A stretch of DNA of 64,000 nt, taken from positions 62,001-126,000 of the forward strand of contig CAWHZY010000021.1 of NCBI GenBank assembly GCA_963833955.1, given 5' to 3'. Made by a program: the position numbers and the translations under genes. Of the stretch, positions 15,204 through 24,215 are shown piece after piece; positions within the stretch are counted from its first letter, which is position 1; every line of letters begins with the position of its first letter. Under the pieces are notes generated by a model, which did no database searches, was not told where the DNA came from, and saw only the letters and a list, made by a program, of their open reading frames with translations. This DNA comes from Roseiarcus sp963833955 (GTDB lineage: Bacteria; Pseudomonadota; Alphaproteobacteria; Rhizobiales; Beijerinckiaceae).

Positions 15204-18200
15204 ATGAACGGCACCACGGTTCTTCTGACCGCAATCGGCTACGTCTCGTTTCTGTTCCTCATCGCCTGGTGGGGTGACGGCGCCGGGCGACGCTTTTTAT
15301 CCGGGCGCTCGCGAGCTTTCGTCTACGCGCTCAGTCTCGCCGTCTATTGCACGTCCTGGACCTATTACGGCTCGGTCGGGCTCGCTTCCGAGCATGGGCT
15401 TGATTTTCTGCCGATTTACATCGGTCCCATCCTCGTTATCGGCTTCGGGGCGCCGTTCATCGCCCGCATCGCCAATCTCGCCCGCGCGCAGAACGTCTCC
15501 ACGGTCGCCGATTTCGTTTCCGCGCGCTATGGAAAATCTCAAGCCGTGGCCGCAGTCGCCGCGCTCATCGCGCTGATCGGCGTCCGCGCCCTATGTGGCG
15601 CTCCAGCTCAAGGCCGTCGCGCCAACAATATTGATGGTGGTGAATTCCTTCGATCGCGGGCGACTGACGCCGGCGACGCCCTCGGCCTCGTTTTATCTCG
15701 CGGTGTCGTTGCTGCTCGCCATCTTCGCGATGGCTTTCGGGACCCGGCGCATCAACCCCAAGGAGCATCAGGACGGTCTCATTCTCGCCATCGCGGTCGA
15801 ATCGATCGTCAAGCTCATGGCGTTTCTCGCCGTTGGCGCCTTCGTCGTCTGGCGGCTCAACAACGGGATCGGCGACCTGACCGAGATCGCTGGGTCCGAT
15901 TCGAGGATCGCCTCAGCGATCCAGACGCGTCCCGATCCGGCGGTCTGGGTGGTGACCACGCTATTGTCGGCGTTCGCGATCGTGCTTCTGCCGCGCCAGT
16001 TTCACGTCGCCGTGGTCGAGAACCATGACCAGCAGGACATCCGCACCGCGGCCTGGCTCTTTCCCGCCTATCTCGTGCTGATCAATCTGTTCGTTGCGCC
16101 CCTCGCCATCGCTGGCCTCAAGATTTTCCCGGACGCGTCTTTCAATCGCGACCTGACAGTTCTTGCGCTGCCGCTCAACGCCGGCGCGCATGGCGTGGCG
16201 CTGCTCACGATGGTGGGGGGCCTCTCGGCGGCGACTGGAATGGTCGTGGTCGAGAGCGTCGCCCTGGCCATCACCATTTCCAACGACCTGGTGATGCCGC
16301 TCCTGCTCCGGCGCAATACGCAGGCGCCCGCCGCCGAAGGCGACATCGGCGCGCAGGTGCTTTGGGTGCGCCGGATCGCCATTGTCGGCGTTCTGGCGCT
16401 GGGCTTCGCTTACGAGCGCATGGCCGGCGAAGCGGGCCTGGTGTCGATCGGCCTCCTGTCGTTCGCGGCGGTGGCGCAGATCGCGCCGGCCTTTCTCGGC
16501 GGGCTCTTCTGGCGTCGCGGCACGGCGCGGGGCGCGATCGCGGGTATGACAATAGGCGCGCTGGCCTGGCTTTACCTTCTGCTTTTGCCCTCGATCCGGC
16601 CGGAACACGCGCTCTCGCACCTTTTGGCGCACGGCCCCCTGGCGATCGCATGGCTGAGCCCGGCCGCGCTCGTCGCGTTTGCGCCTAACGCGCTCGTGGG
16701 CGGGGCCATCGTGTCGCTGGCCGCGAATGTCACGGCGTTTGTCGCCTTCTCCCTGACCCGCCAGCCGAGCGCGCTCGAGCGCGCACAGGCGAGCGCCTTT
16801 GCCGGAGTGGGCGTCGGCGGCCAGCCGCAGGCCTTTCGCCTTTGGCGTTCATCGACGACCACGGGGGAGCTCGAGGCGGCAGTCGCCCGTTATCTCGGGG
16901 CCGGACGGGCGCGCCGCGCCTTCCTGACCTTCATGCGCGAGCGCGGCCTCGTTTACGATCCCGGCCTCGAAGCCGGCGCGCAATTGATCCGCCACGCGGA
17001 ATTTTTGCTGTCGCCGGCGATCGGCGCCTCGACCTCGCGCCAGGTCCTGTCGTTGTTGCTGAAGCCAAGGACGGTGTCGGGCCAATCGGCGCTCAAGCTC
17101 ATCGACGAAGCCTCGGCCGCGATCCAGTCGAGCCGCGATCAATTGCAGCATGCGCTCGACCATGCGCGCCAGGGCGTTACCGTCTTTGACGCCAATCTGG
17201 CGCTGACCGCCTGGAACCGCGAATTCGTCGACCTTTTCGATCTGCCGCCCGGCATGCTGCGTCATGGCGTGGGGCTCGACGAGATCGTGCGCTTCAACGC
17301 CGGCCGCGGGGCCTATGGGCCGGGAGATTCCGAGGATTTCGTCGCCGACCGGGTGGCGAGCCTTCTCTATGACGATCGACCGAACCGGCTGCGTCTGTTC
17401 TCGACCCACCGCGTGATCGAGGTGCGCTCGGCGCGGCTTCCGGACGGGGGGATCGTCACCACCTATACCGACGTCACGCAGACCGTTCAGGCGGAAGACG
17501 CGCTTGCGGCCTCGAACGAGATGCTCGAGCGGCGCGTCGATGAGCGCACCGCGGAATTGCAGCGGCTCAACGCCGAACTCGAGCGGGCGAAGGACGAGGC
17601 CGACGCCGCCAATCTCTCCAAGACGCGGTTCCTCGCCGCGGCCAGCCACGATATTCTGCAGCCGCTCAACGCGGCGCGGCTCTACGCGAGCGCATTGAGC
17701 GAGGGCGCGAGGCAGGTCGGCGTCGAAGAACGTGCGGATCTCGCCCGCAACGTCGACATCTCGCTCGAGGCGGTCGAGGAGATCATCGGCGCGCTGCTCG
17801 ACATTTCGCGACTTGACGCCGGCGCGACGCGCCCGGAGATTTCCGACGTTTCGGTCGCCGATCTCATGGGGATGCTCGAGATCGAGTTTGCGGCGCTCGC
17901 CGGTGCGAAAGGTCTCGATCTCGTCTTCGTGTCCACCACGCTCGCGGTTCGCACCGATCGGCGCCTGATGCGGCGCCTGTTGCAGAACCTGATTTCGAAC
18001 GCGCTCAAATATACGCTGAGCGGCCGGGTGCTGGTCGGTTGCCGCCGAATTCCCGGCGCGGTTCGCATCGAGGTCTGGGATACGGGCTTAGGCATTCCGC
18101 CCGAGCATGAGCGCACGGTGTTCGCCGAGTTCAAGCGGCTCGACCAGGGCGCACGCGTGGCGCGCGGCCTGGGGCTCGGCTTGTCGATCGTCGAGCGTCT

Positions 18201-18730
18201 GGGACGGGTGCTCGAGCATCCCATAGGGTTGCGCTCCCGCCCGGGCGAGGGGTCGGTGTTCTCCGTCACCGCGCCGCTCGGACGGACGCCCCTTAGGCCG
18301 CGCGCGGAACCGGGCGCGCCCGAGCCGGTCGCGGCGGGCGAGCCGCTCGACGGCCTCAAGGTGCTGGCCATCGACAACGAGCCCCGCGTGCTCGAGGGCC
18401 TGCGCGTTCTCCTGACGCGCTGGGGCTGTGTGGTCGCAACCGCCCATGGCCTTGAAGAGGCGATGGCGGCGCTCGACGCGTTCGGCGCGCCAGACGTCAT
18501 CATCGCCGATTACCACCTCGATTCGAGCGACGGCGTCGCCGCGATCCGGTCCTTGCGCGCAGCGCCTCGGCCGAAGCACGCCCGCGATCCTCGCCACCGC
18601 CGACCGAAGCCTGGAAGTGCGGGACGAGGCCGCGCGCGCGGATGTTATCGTCATGACCAAGCCGCTGAAGCCCGCGCCGCTAAGGGCGCAGCTGACCCGC
18701 TATTCCGCGCTGCGGGAGGCGGCGGAATAA
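15204..18730 (+). CDS. Hybrid sensor histidine kinase with sodium/solute symporter-like sensor domain (two frame breaks)
   Basis: Restored, this is about 1,174 residues: an N-terminal SSF-type transporter-like domain of roughly twelve helices (to about residue 480), a PAS region, a coiled coil (ERRVDERTAELQRLNAELER), HisKA with AASHDILQPLNAARL, a HATPase domain (NLISNALKYT, DTGLGIP, GLGLGLSIVERL) and a C-terminal receiver with the phospho-acceptor in IIADYHLDSSDG. This layout is that of NahK/ErcS-type kinases. Reading needs removal of one C at 15584-15585 (GV-APYVALQLKA) and one C at 18565-18566 (LRAA-LGRSTPAIL). Both domains are otherwise intact, so sequence error is more likely than inactivation. 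Its stop touches the repeat at 18730. Confidence 0.88.
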
Positions 18731-18844
18731 TACCAGGACTCGATGATCGGAACCGATCATCGCCTTATCGCCGAAGCGCGAATGGGCGCCCGTGCCGTTG
18801 CGCGGAATCGAGCGCGATGAGTCGCGCTCGATTAGAATGGGTAT
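18730..18844. repeat. 115-bp palindromic dispersed repeat, copy A
   Basis: Ends are ATACC and GGTAT (inverted). Inside are two strong hairpins: GATGATCGG-AA-CCGATCATC and GAGCGCGA-TGAG-TCGCGCTC. A second copy of identical length lies at 52611-52725 with roughly 90% identity by eye. It begins at the last base of the kinase stop codon and ends just before the convergent dmeF gene, so it may also act as a transcript end. The structure fits a REP/BIME or small MITE-like unit. Confidence 0.85.
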
Positions 18845-18854
18845 AAGGCGCGCG

Positions 18855-20099
18855 TTACGCGGCTTGCCGGACTTCAATGGTCAAGTGCGAGAGCGCTTCA
18901 AACCGCGCGAGCTTCTCGCGGTAGTAGCTTTCGCCGCGTGGATTGCGCGTCACCACGCACACAATCGCGCCGAGATGTCCCGGCCCGAGCCGCCAGAGAT
19001 GAAGGTCGCCGAGCTTGTCGCCTTCGCTCTCTATCGCTCGGCGCACGTCGTTGGCCATATGACTGTCGGGGTTCATGTCCAGCAGGATCGCGCCGGTGTC
19101 GCGGATCAATCCGTAAGACCAGCTCGCAATGACGCAAGCGCCGATAATGCCCGCCAGCGGGTCCATCCAGAGCCATCCAAAAGTGAGCGCGAGAAGCAGG
19201 CCGGCGATCACCAGAACCGACACAGCAGCGTCAGCGACGACGTGAATGACGGCAGCACGCATGTTGTTATCGCGAGCCGCCGCGCCGTGCGCGTATTTGT
19301 GCTCCTCGAAAGCGGCGGAATAGGTCTCGCCGTTGATTTTGACATGGGCGTTGAAGGCGTGCGGCTCTGGGATTTCCTCGACGGATTCGAGAAAGCCGCC
19401 CTTATCCACGAAGGCGAAGACTTGCCGCGCGCCGTCAGGCCGGATGGTTTCAATCGACGCTGCCGCCGCCGCGGGCGTGGGCCCGGATTCGGCATGAAGC
19501 CGGAAACGCGGCGGCACGCCGTCCTCGAATACGTCCAAGATTACGTCGCCGTATTTGGTGGCGATGTGTTTCGACTCGTCGTGATCGTGTTCCGCATGGG
19601 CGGGGTCGTGCCCGTGGCTTGCCCCGTGACTGTGGCCATGATGATCGCCGCCGCTCAGGAGCCACGCGCTCGCGATGTTCACCGCGAGGCCGAGGCAGGC
19701 GACAGGGATGGCTTCGGCGAAGTGAATCGGCACGGGCGTAAACAGGCGACTAATGGCCTCGTAGGCGATCAGCAGCGCGATCATCGCCAAGATGATGGCG
19801 CTGGTGAATCCGGCGAGGTCGCCGAGCTTGCCGGTTCCGAAAGTGAAGCGCGGATCATTCGCGTAGCGGCGCGCGTAGGCATAGGCGAGCGCCGCTAGCA
19901 GGAGAGCTCCGGCATGCGTGCTCATGTGCAGCCCGTCGGCGATGAGGGCGATTGAGCCGAACAGCCAGCCGCCGACAATCTCGGCGACCATCATCGCTCC
20001 ACAGAGCCAAATCACGGCCCACGTTTTGCGCTCGCTCTTTTCATGCCCTTCGCCAAGGAACACGTGGCTGTGAAAAGCCGTGCGGGTGCTGTCGCTCAT
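18855..20099 (-). CDS. dmeF: Cation diffusion facilitator, DmeF-type Co/Ni efflux pump
   Basis: A 414-residue CDF transporter with six transmembrane helices. Metal-site residues are visible in HMSTHAGAL (helix II) and HVVADAAVSV (helix V), and the cytosolic loop between helices IV and V is long and His-rich (GGDHHGHSHGASHGHDP and HAEHDHDESKH). DmeF proteins expel Co2+ and Ni2+ across the inner membrane. It follows dmeR by 7 bp on the same strand, the standard dmeRF arrangement, so metal-induced expression via DmeR is expected. Confidence 0.93.
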   Translation of the reverse strand: MSDSTRTAFHSHVFLGEGHEKSERKTWAVIWLCGAMMVAEIVGGWLFGSIALIADGLHMSTHAGALLLAALAYAYARRYANDPRFTFGTGKLGDLAGFTSAIILAMIALLIAYEAISRLFTPVPIHFAEAIPVACLGLAVNIASAWLLSGGDHHGHSHGASHGHDPAHAEHDHDESKHIATKYGDVILDVFEDGVPPRFRLHAESGPTPAAAAASIETIRPDGARQVFAFVDKGGFLESVEEIPEPHAFNAHVKINGETYSAAFEEHKYAHGAAARDNNMRAAVIHVVADAAVSVLVIAGLLLALTFGWLWMDPLAGIIGACVIASWSYGLIRDTGAILLDMNPDSHMANDVRRAIESEGDKLGDLHLWRLGPGHLGAIVCVVTRNPRGESYYREKLARFEALSHLTIEVRQAA

Positions 20100-20106
20100 C
20101 GCTGGC

Positions 20107-20387
20107 TCATTTCAGATAGGTGCGGACGATTTCGAGCAATTGCTCCCTCGCGTCGACATTTAGGGCGTCGGGGTAGCGGTCAGAGTCGACGAGGTGAGTC
20201 CGCACGTGATCCTCGACCACTTCGGCCATAAGCCCCGTCATGGCGCCGCGCGCGCCCGCGATCAGGTGCAACACCTGCTCACAGCCCGAACTCGCCATCA
20301 AGCGCACGCTCAATCGCTTCGACCTGGCCCCGGATACGGCGCACGCGCGCCAGCAGCTTTTGCTTTTTCGCGGATTGTGTGCGTCAT
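20107..20387 (-). CDS. dmeR: DmeR metal-sensing repressor, FrmR/RcnR family (two frame breaks)
   Basis: Restored to about 92 residues it reads as a typical CsoR/RcnR-fold repressor: MTHTIREKQKLLARVRRIRG, the conserved GESGCEQVLHLIAGARGAM with the metal-binding Cys, and a His-bearing C-terminal helix (EDHVRTHL). As sequenced, one surplus A in the A-run (plus strand T5 at 20364-20368) and one surplus base at 20289-20290 (GAGTCGG read as GAGTTCGG) break the frame. Both are single-base changes in simple contexts, so error is likely. A G-tract operator precedes it. Confidence 0.85.
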
Positions 20388-20401
20388 ACGGGAGCCGTAC
20401 C

Positions 20402-20418
20402 ATAGCCCCCCACCCTAT
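20402..20418 (-). promoter_or_regulatory. G/C-tract inverted repeat, probable DmeR operator
   Basis: ATAGCCCCCCACCCTAT: an ATAG/CTAT inverted repeat enclosing a C-rich tract, located 15 bp upstream of the dmeR ATG. RcnR and DmeR repressors are known to bind such G/C-tract sites flanked by short inverted repeats, wrapping DNA at the promoter. Assignment rests on position and form. Confidence 0.7.
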
Positions 20419-20492
20419 ACAATCAAGGCGCTCTGCGGACCAGCGCCGCAAGCGTCCTGGAAAGCCTGTCCGGCGGCGCGCCGAAGGCTCTG

Positions 20493-21161
20493 CTAGTGAA
20501 TCTGCGTCGCCGCGTCCTGGCCGCGCGCCAGCTCGATGGTCGTGATCGCGACCAGCATCTCGGCGCGGGACTTCAGATCCTTGGCCTCGAGCAGCGCCTG
20601 CTTCTCCCTCGGACCGCACGGGCTCATCATCGACAGACCGTTGACCAGAGCCTCGTTGGACGCCTTCTTGATGTCGCTCCACACGACCTTGATCTCGTTG
20701 ACCTCGGCGAAGCGTTTGAGCGCCGCGATCAGGTCGTCGCGATCGACCGCCGCTTCGCCCGCGCCTTCGAGAAAATCCTCGGCGAATGGCGCATAATCGG
20801 GGACGGCGGTCCGGTAGGGGCGCTCGCTCGGCGTTTCCCCGGTGAGGCGGAAACGCGCCACGCCCATCAGCGTCAAGAAACAGCGACCATCGCCGATCTC
20901 CGCATATTGCACGATGCGGCCGGCGCAGCCGAGCGGATAGAGCTCCGGCGCCGGATCGGTCGCTTCGTCCTCGGACGAGGGCTGAATGACGCCGATCAGG
21001 CGTTCGCCAGCCAGCGCGTCGTCCAGCATCTCGAGATAGCGCGGCTCAAACACGGTGAGCTGGATCGGCCGGCGCGGCAGGAGAAGCGCGCCCGCCATCG
21101 GAAACAGTGGGATCGTCGCCGGCATCTCGGCCGGTTCGGCGAAGGTGCGATTGAGCTTCAT
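20493..21161 (-). CDS. LON substrate-binding-domain protein
   Basis: A 222-residue stand-alone homologue of the N-terminal (substrate-binding) domain of Lon protease, recognisable from IPLFPMAGALLLPRRPIQLTVFEPRY and the later GCAGRIVQ and MGVARFRL strands. There is no ATPase or protease domain. Alphaproteobacteria commonly carry this gene next to a thioredoxin-TPR gene, as here (the trx-like gene ends 75 bp upstream). The ATG at 21161 is chosen because the upstream in-frame extension consists of the tandem repeat at 21181-21220. Function is not established; a role in protein quality control is assumed. Confidence 0.88.
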   Translation of the reverse strand: MKLNRTFAEPAEMPATIPLFPMAGALLLPRRPIQLTVFEPRYLEMLDDALAGERLIGVIQPSSEDEATDPAPELYPLGCAGRIVQYAEIGDGRCFLTLMGVARFRLTGETPSERPYRTAVPDYAPFAEDFLEGAGEAAVDRDDLIAALKRFAEVNEIKVVWSDIKKASNEALVNGLSMMSPCGPREKQALLEAKDLKSRAEMLVAITTIELARGQDAATQIH

Positions 21162-21180
21162 TGCGCTCTTCTCATTCTTC

Positions 21181-21220
21181 GGATGCTCTTGCTTCGGATG
21201 CTCTTGCTTCGGGTGCTCTC
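21181..21220. repeat. 15-bp tandem repeat, 2.7 units
   Basis: GGATGCTCTTGCTTC repeated exactly at 21181-21195 and 21196-21210, then a partial third copy (GGGTGCTCTC). It fills the short gap between the thioredoxin-TPR gene and the Lon-domain gene, on the transcript leader of the latter. Unit length is a multiple of three, so it reads through as EHPKQ repeats if translated. Confidence 0.85.
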
Positions 21221-21235
21221 GGCGACTTTTCGCGG

Positions 21236-22147
21236 TCAAAACCAGACCGCCGACAGCTTGCGCCTTGCGGCGACCGAGGCCGGGTCCATCAGACCCCAGG
21301 CCTCGAACAGCTGCAACAATTGCTTGCGCGCCGCTTCGTCGTTCCATTTGCGGTCACGACGAATGATTTCAAGCAATTGGTCGGCGGCTGCGTCGCGCTC
21401 GCCCTTCGCCGAAAGCGCGACCGCAAGGTCGAAGCGCGCCTGATGATTGTCCGGGTTGGCGGCGATGGCCTGCTCGAGGGGCGCGAGCTCGCCGACGTTC
21501 GAGGCTTGCTCGGCCAGGCGCAACGCCGCCAAAGCGGCAACAACCGCCGGCTCCTGCTCCTTGCCGGCCGGGGCCGCCGGGGCCGTCTCCAACAAGGCCT
21601 TCGCTTCGTCGAGCCGTCCCGCGGCGACATGCAGTTTGGCGAGACCGCCGATTGCTTTGGCCTCGGCAGGCTCCTCGGCCAAAATCTCGGAATAGATCGC
21701 CGCCGCTCCGGCCGCGTCGCCGTTGGCGGCCGCTTCGTCCGCCTCAGCCAAAAGCACCGCCAATTCGCTCTGGATCGGCCCGACCAGCCGCTCGATAAAG
21801 CCTCGGATCTGGCTTTCCGGCAGCGCGCCGACAAAGCCGTCCACCGGCTGGCCCTTGTCGAAAGCGATGACGGCGGGGATCGACTGGATGCCGAGCTGGC
21901 CCGCGATCTGGGGGTGCTCGTCGATGTTCATCTTGACCAGCGCGACCTTGCCGCCGGAGTCGGCGACGGCCTTCTCCAAGGCCGGCGCGAGCTGCTTGCA
22001 CGGCCCGCACCACGGCGCCCAGAAGTCGACCAGAACCGGCTGGCGCGTCGACGCCGTCAGGACATCGGCGCGGAACGAGGCCGTTGTGACCTCCTTGACC
22101 GAGGCCGCCCTGGGTTGAGGCGCGATCGCGCCGCTCACATTCGCCAT
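21236..22147 (-). CDS. Thioredoxin-TPR protein, CnoX/YbbN type
   Basis: A 303-residue protein with an N-terminal thioredoxin domain carrying a complete active site WCGPC (Cys47, Cys50), cis-Pro region SIPAVIAF, and a C-terminal tetratricopeptide region (from about 130). CnoX proteins act as chaperedoxins that protect client proteins from oxidation and hand them to GroEL or DnaK. E. coli YbbN lacks the second cysteine; this protein has the full CxxC, so it should be redox-active. It is upstream of the Lon-domain gene on the same strand. Confidence 0.93.
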   Translation of the reverse strand: MANVSGAIAPQPRAASVKEVTTASFRADVLTASTRQPVLVDFWAPWCGPCKQLAPALEKAVADSGGKVALVKMNIDEHPQIAGQLGIQSIPAVIAFDKGQPVDGFVGALPESQIRGFIERLVGPIQSELAVLLAEADEAAANGDAAGAAAIYSEILAEEPAEAKAIGGLAKLHVAAGRLDEAKALLETAPAAPAGKEQEPAVVAALAALRLAEQASNVGELAPLEQAIAANPDNHQARFDLAVALSAKGERDAAADQLLEIIRRDRKWNDEAARKQLLQLFEAWGLMDPASVAARRKLSAVWF

Positions 22148-22233
22148 GTTCCATCATCTCCAGCCCGGCGGACGGGCGAGGCCCGCGCCTTACGCAACTT
22201 TGCCGCTCTAAATGGAGGCGTTTGGCTTTTTAT

Positions 22234-22746
22234 TCAACCGGCGGCTTGATCCTGCCCCAACGCCACGACCAGCGGTTCATGTCCGGTCGCGCGCAGGAAT
22301 TTGATGAGATCGGCGCTTCTGAGCCCGGTTGTCCGCGTGTTGATGAGCGGGTGGAAGTTGAGCCGCTCGTGGCGCATCATCGCTTCATCCAGCACGACGG
22401 AAACCTTGGCCGCCTTGTCGTTGATCGCGCCAAACGGCGTGACCGCGCCCGGCCGAACGCCCCAGACCTCTTCCAATAGATCCGCGGAGCCGAAGGAGAC
22501 ACGCCCCTGGGCGCCGATCGTCTCGTGCACCCGCTTGAGGTCGACCACGGTCTCCTCGCCGAGGACGAGCAGGAACAACCGGCCCTTCTTGTCCTTGACG
22601 AACAGGTTCTTGGTGTGGCCTCCGGGGATTTCGCCCCGCAGCGCCCGGGAATCCTCGACCGTGAACAGCGGCGGATGATCGAGCGTCTCGGTCTCGACGC
22701 CGAGGGCAGCCAGATAGGCGAGCAGATCTTGGGGTGAGGCTGGCAT
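22234..22746 (-). CDS. YbaK/ProX-type aminoacyl-tRNA deacylase (prolyl-tRNA synthetase-associated)
   Basis: A 170-residue protein of the YbaK/EbsC fold: DHPPLFTVEDSRAL, GGHTKNLFVKDKKGRLFLLVL and FGAINDKAAKVSVVLDE match the ProXp-ala branch that clears mischarged Ala-tRNAPro. The open frame continues upstream to 22857, but the ATG at 22746 begins at the family N-terminus. It precedes the thioredoxin-TPR gene on the same strand with an 86-bp gap. Confidence 0.88.
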   Translation of the reverse strand: MPASPQDLLAYLAALGVETETLDHPPLFTVEDSRALRGEIPGGHTKNLFVKDKKGRLFLLVLGEETVVDLKRVHETIGAQGRVSFGSADLLEEVWGVRPGAVTPFGAINDKAAKVSVVLDEAMMRHERLNFHPLINTRTTGLRSADLIKFLRATGHEPLVVALGQDQAAG

Positions 22747-22893
22747 CAGGAACGCGGGATGGGGGAGGAAACGCGAGTTGGTAGCCGCTTCCGGCGTCGG
22801 CGGCAACCGAAAGGGGTCCCATTTACCAGCGAAGACTCGATTGCTTTCTTGCGCCAAAAGTGCTTTGTTATGGCTCCGTTCTGGAGCTCAATC

Positions 22894-23121
22894 TTGGACC
22901 TTTCGATCAAAAGCGTGCCAGAGGACCAGGTGAGGCGCCTGCGCGAACGCGCCAAAGCCAATCATCGGTCGCTGCAGGGCGAATTGAGGGCGTTGATCGA
23001 CGAGGCGACGGGGATTCCGCGCCGGCTCGGAATTGACGAAATCGTCGCCAGAGTGAGGGGGCTTAATCTCACGCGGCGGGACGAAGCGGCGCGGCTCATC
23101 CGCGAAGACCGTGACCGATAA
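22894..23121 (+). CDS. FitA/VapB-type antitoxin
   Basis: About 75 residues, ribbon-helix-helix class: LDLSIKSVPEDQVRRLRERAKANHRSLQGELRALIDEA at the N-terminus is the DNA-binding and dimer region, and the charged C-terminal tail would thread into the toxin. The TTG at 22894 has GGAG seven bases upstream and starts exactly at the domain; an ATG upstream (22870) is possible but less well placed. Its stop overlaps the toxin start by 11 bp, as usual for VapBC-type pairs. Confidence 0.85.
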   Translation: MDLSIKSVPEDQVRRLRERAKANHRSLQGELRALIDEATGIPRRLGIDEIVARVRGLNLTRRDEAARLIREDRDR

Positions 23122-23497
23122 GGTCGTCGACGCATCCGCAATTGTCGCTTTGCTGTTCAATGAACTGAAGCGCGAAGAGATCGTCGAGCGCCTGCGCGAT
23201 GCGACCCTCCACGCCCCAGGCCTCATTGGATTCGAAGTCGCGAACGCCTGTTTGAAGAAAATTCGCACCGCCCCCGCCGAGCGAGACGCGCTGATTGAAG
23301 CCTTTTCCTTGCTCGATGCGCTCTCGATCTCGATTGAGACCGTAAACCTCGACGGCGCCCTCGTCCTGGCGGAGCGAATGAAGTTGTCGCTCTACGACGC
23401 AAGCTACCTTTGGCTCGCCCACGCGCGCGGCGCTGAGCTTGTCACCCTTGACGACCAGCTCGCCCACGCGGACGAAAATATGCGCCGCCCCAGATAG
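23111..23497 (+). CDS. VapC/FitB-type PIN-domain ribonuclease toxin
   Basis: A 128-residue PIN domain with the acidic metal ligands visible: Asp at VVDASAIVALL (residue 7), Glu in FEVANACLKK, and Asp in the SLYDASYLWLA and LVTLDDQLA segments. VapC toxins cleave RNA, commonly initiator tRNA or rRNA, when released from antitoxin. The start is GTG within the antitoxin reading frame. The pair lies just upstream of rpsO, where truB normally stands. Confidence 0.9.
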   Translation: MTDKVVDASAIVALLFNELKREEIVERLRDATLHAPGLIGFEVANACLKKIRTAPAERDALIEAFSLLDALSISIETVNLDGALVLAERMKLSLYDASYLWLAHARGAELVTLDDQLAHADENMRRPR

Positions 23498-23717
23498 CGA
23501 AGTTGAGCCTTCTTGGCGCCGATCGCCCATGACGGCGGTTCGCTCGGCCCAATATTTTGCTGGCGTCGGGGCGCTAAATCTGTATAAGCGCGCGATCCGC
23601 GACATGGTATCGCGCGGGGAATTCGCGTTGCGACCGACCTGGACGACATCCCGGTTCGGCTGCTTTTCCAAACGATGAGGCTGGCTCCGGCCGGCCGCAG
23701 ATTTAAGGATAATTCCG

Positions 23718-23987
23718 ATGTCGATCACCGCTGAGCGCAAATCCGCGCTCATCAATCAATATGGTTTGAAGGTCGGCGACACCGGGTCGCCCGAAGTTCA
23801 GGTTGCGATTCTCACCGAGCGCATCGCCAACCTGACCGGCCACTTCAAGACGCACGTCAAGGACAACCATTCCCGCCGCGGCCTGCTCAAGATGGTGTCG
23901 CAGCGGCGAACGCTTCTCGACTATGTCAAGAAGCAGGATGAGGCGCGCTACAAGACCCTCATCGAGCGCCTGGGCATCCGCCGCTGA
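23718..23987 (+). CDS. rpsO: 30S ribosomal protein S15
   Basis: An 89-residue S15 with the full family signature (GDTGSPEVQVAILTERI, HSRRGLLKMVSQRRTLLDY). S15 binds 16S rRNA helices 20-22 early in small-subunit assembly. It is followed by pnp, the conserved rpsO-pnp order. The usual upstream gene truB is absent, replaced by the VapBC pair 220 bp away. Confidence 0.98.
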   Translation: MSITAERKSALINQYGLKVGDTGSPEVQVAILTERIANLTGHFKTHVKDNHSRRGLLKMVSQRRTLLDYVKKQDEARYKTLIERLGIRR

Positions 23988-24006
23988 GGGCGAGCCCCAC
24001 GCAAAC

Positions 24007-24030
24007 GGAGCGCCTGATTTCAGGCGTTCC
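24007..24030 (+). terminator. Strong hairpin after rpsO
   Basis: An 11-bp stem with one G:U pair (GGAGCGCCTGA / TCAGGCGTTCC) closing a two-base loop, 19 bp after the rpsO stop. No T-run follows, so partial termination or an RNase-processed rpsO 3' end is more likely than complete termination. In E. coli a hairpin in the same place separates rpsO from pnp. Confidence 0.55.
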
Positions 24031-24105
24031 GTCCTCAAGACCGGGCGACGGCGCGGCCGAAGCCCTTTACCGAATGCGAGAGCCTCGCGTCATGGCAGGA
24101 TCGCA

Positions 24106-24130
24106 AGCGGCTGGCGTTCGCCCAGCCGCT
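24106..24130 (+). promoter_or_regulatory. Hairpin in the pnp leader
   Basis: AGCGGCTGG and CCAGCCGCT form a perfect 9-bp stem about 85 bp before the pnp start. In enteric bacteria the pnp leader carries an RNase III-cleaved stem through which PNPase represses its own synthesis; this could be an equivalent, but only structure and position support that. Confidence 0.4.
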
Positions 24131-24215
24131 CGCCGTCTTGCCGATGACGAGCTCGATCGACGGGCGGCATGGGCCGCAGGCTTTCGCATCCTCAACTCAC
24201 GCAGGATGAAGAAAG

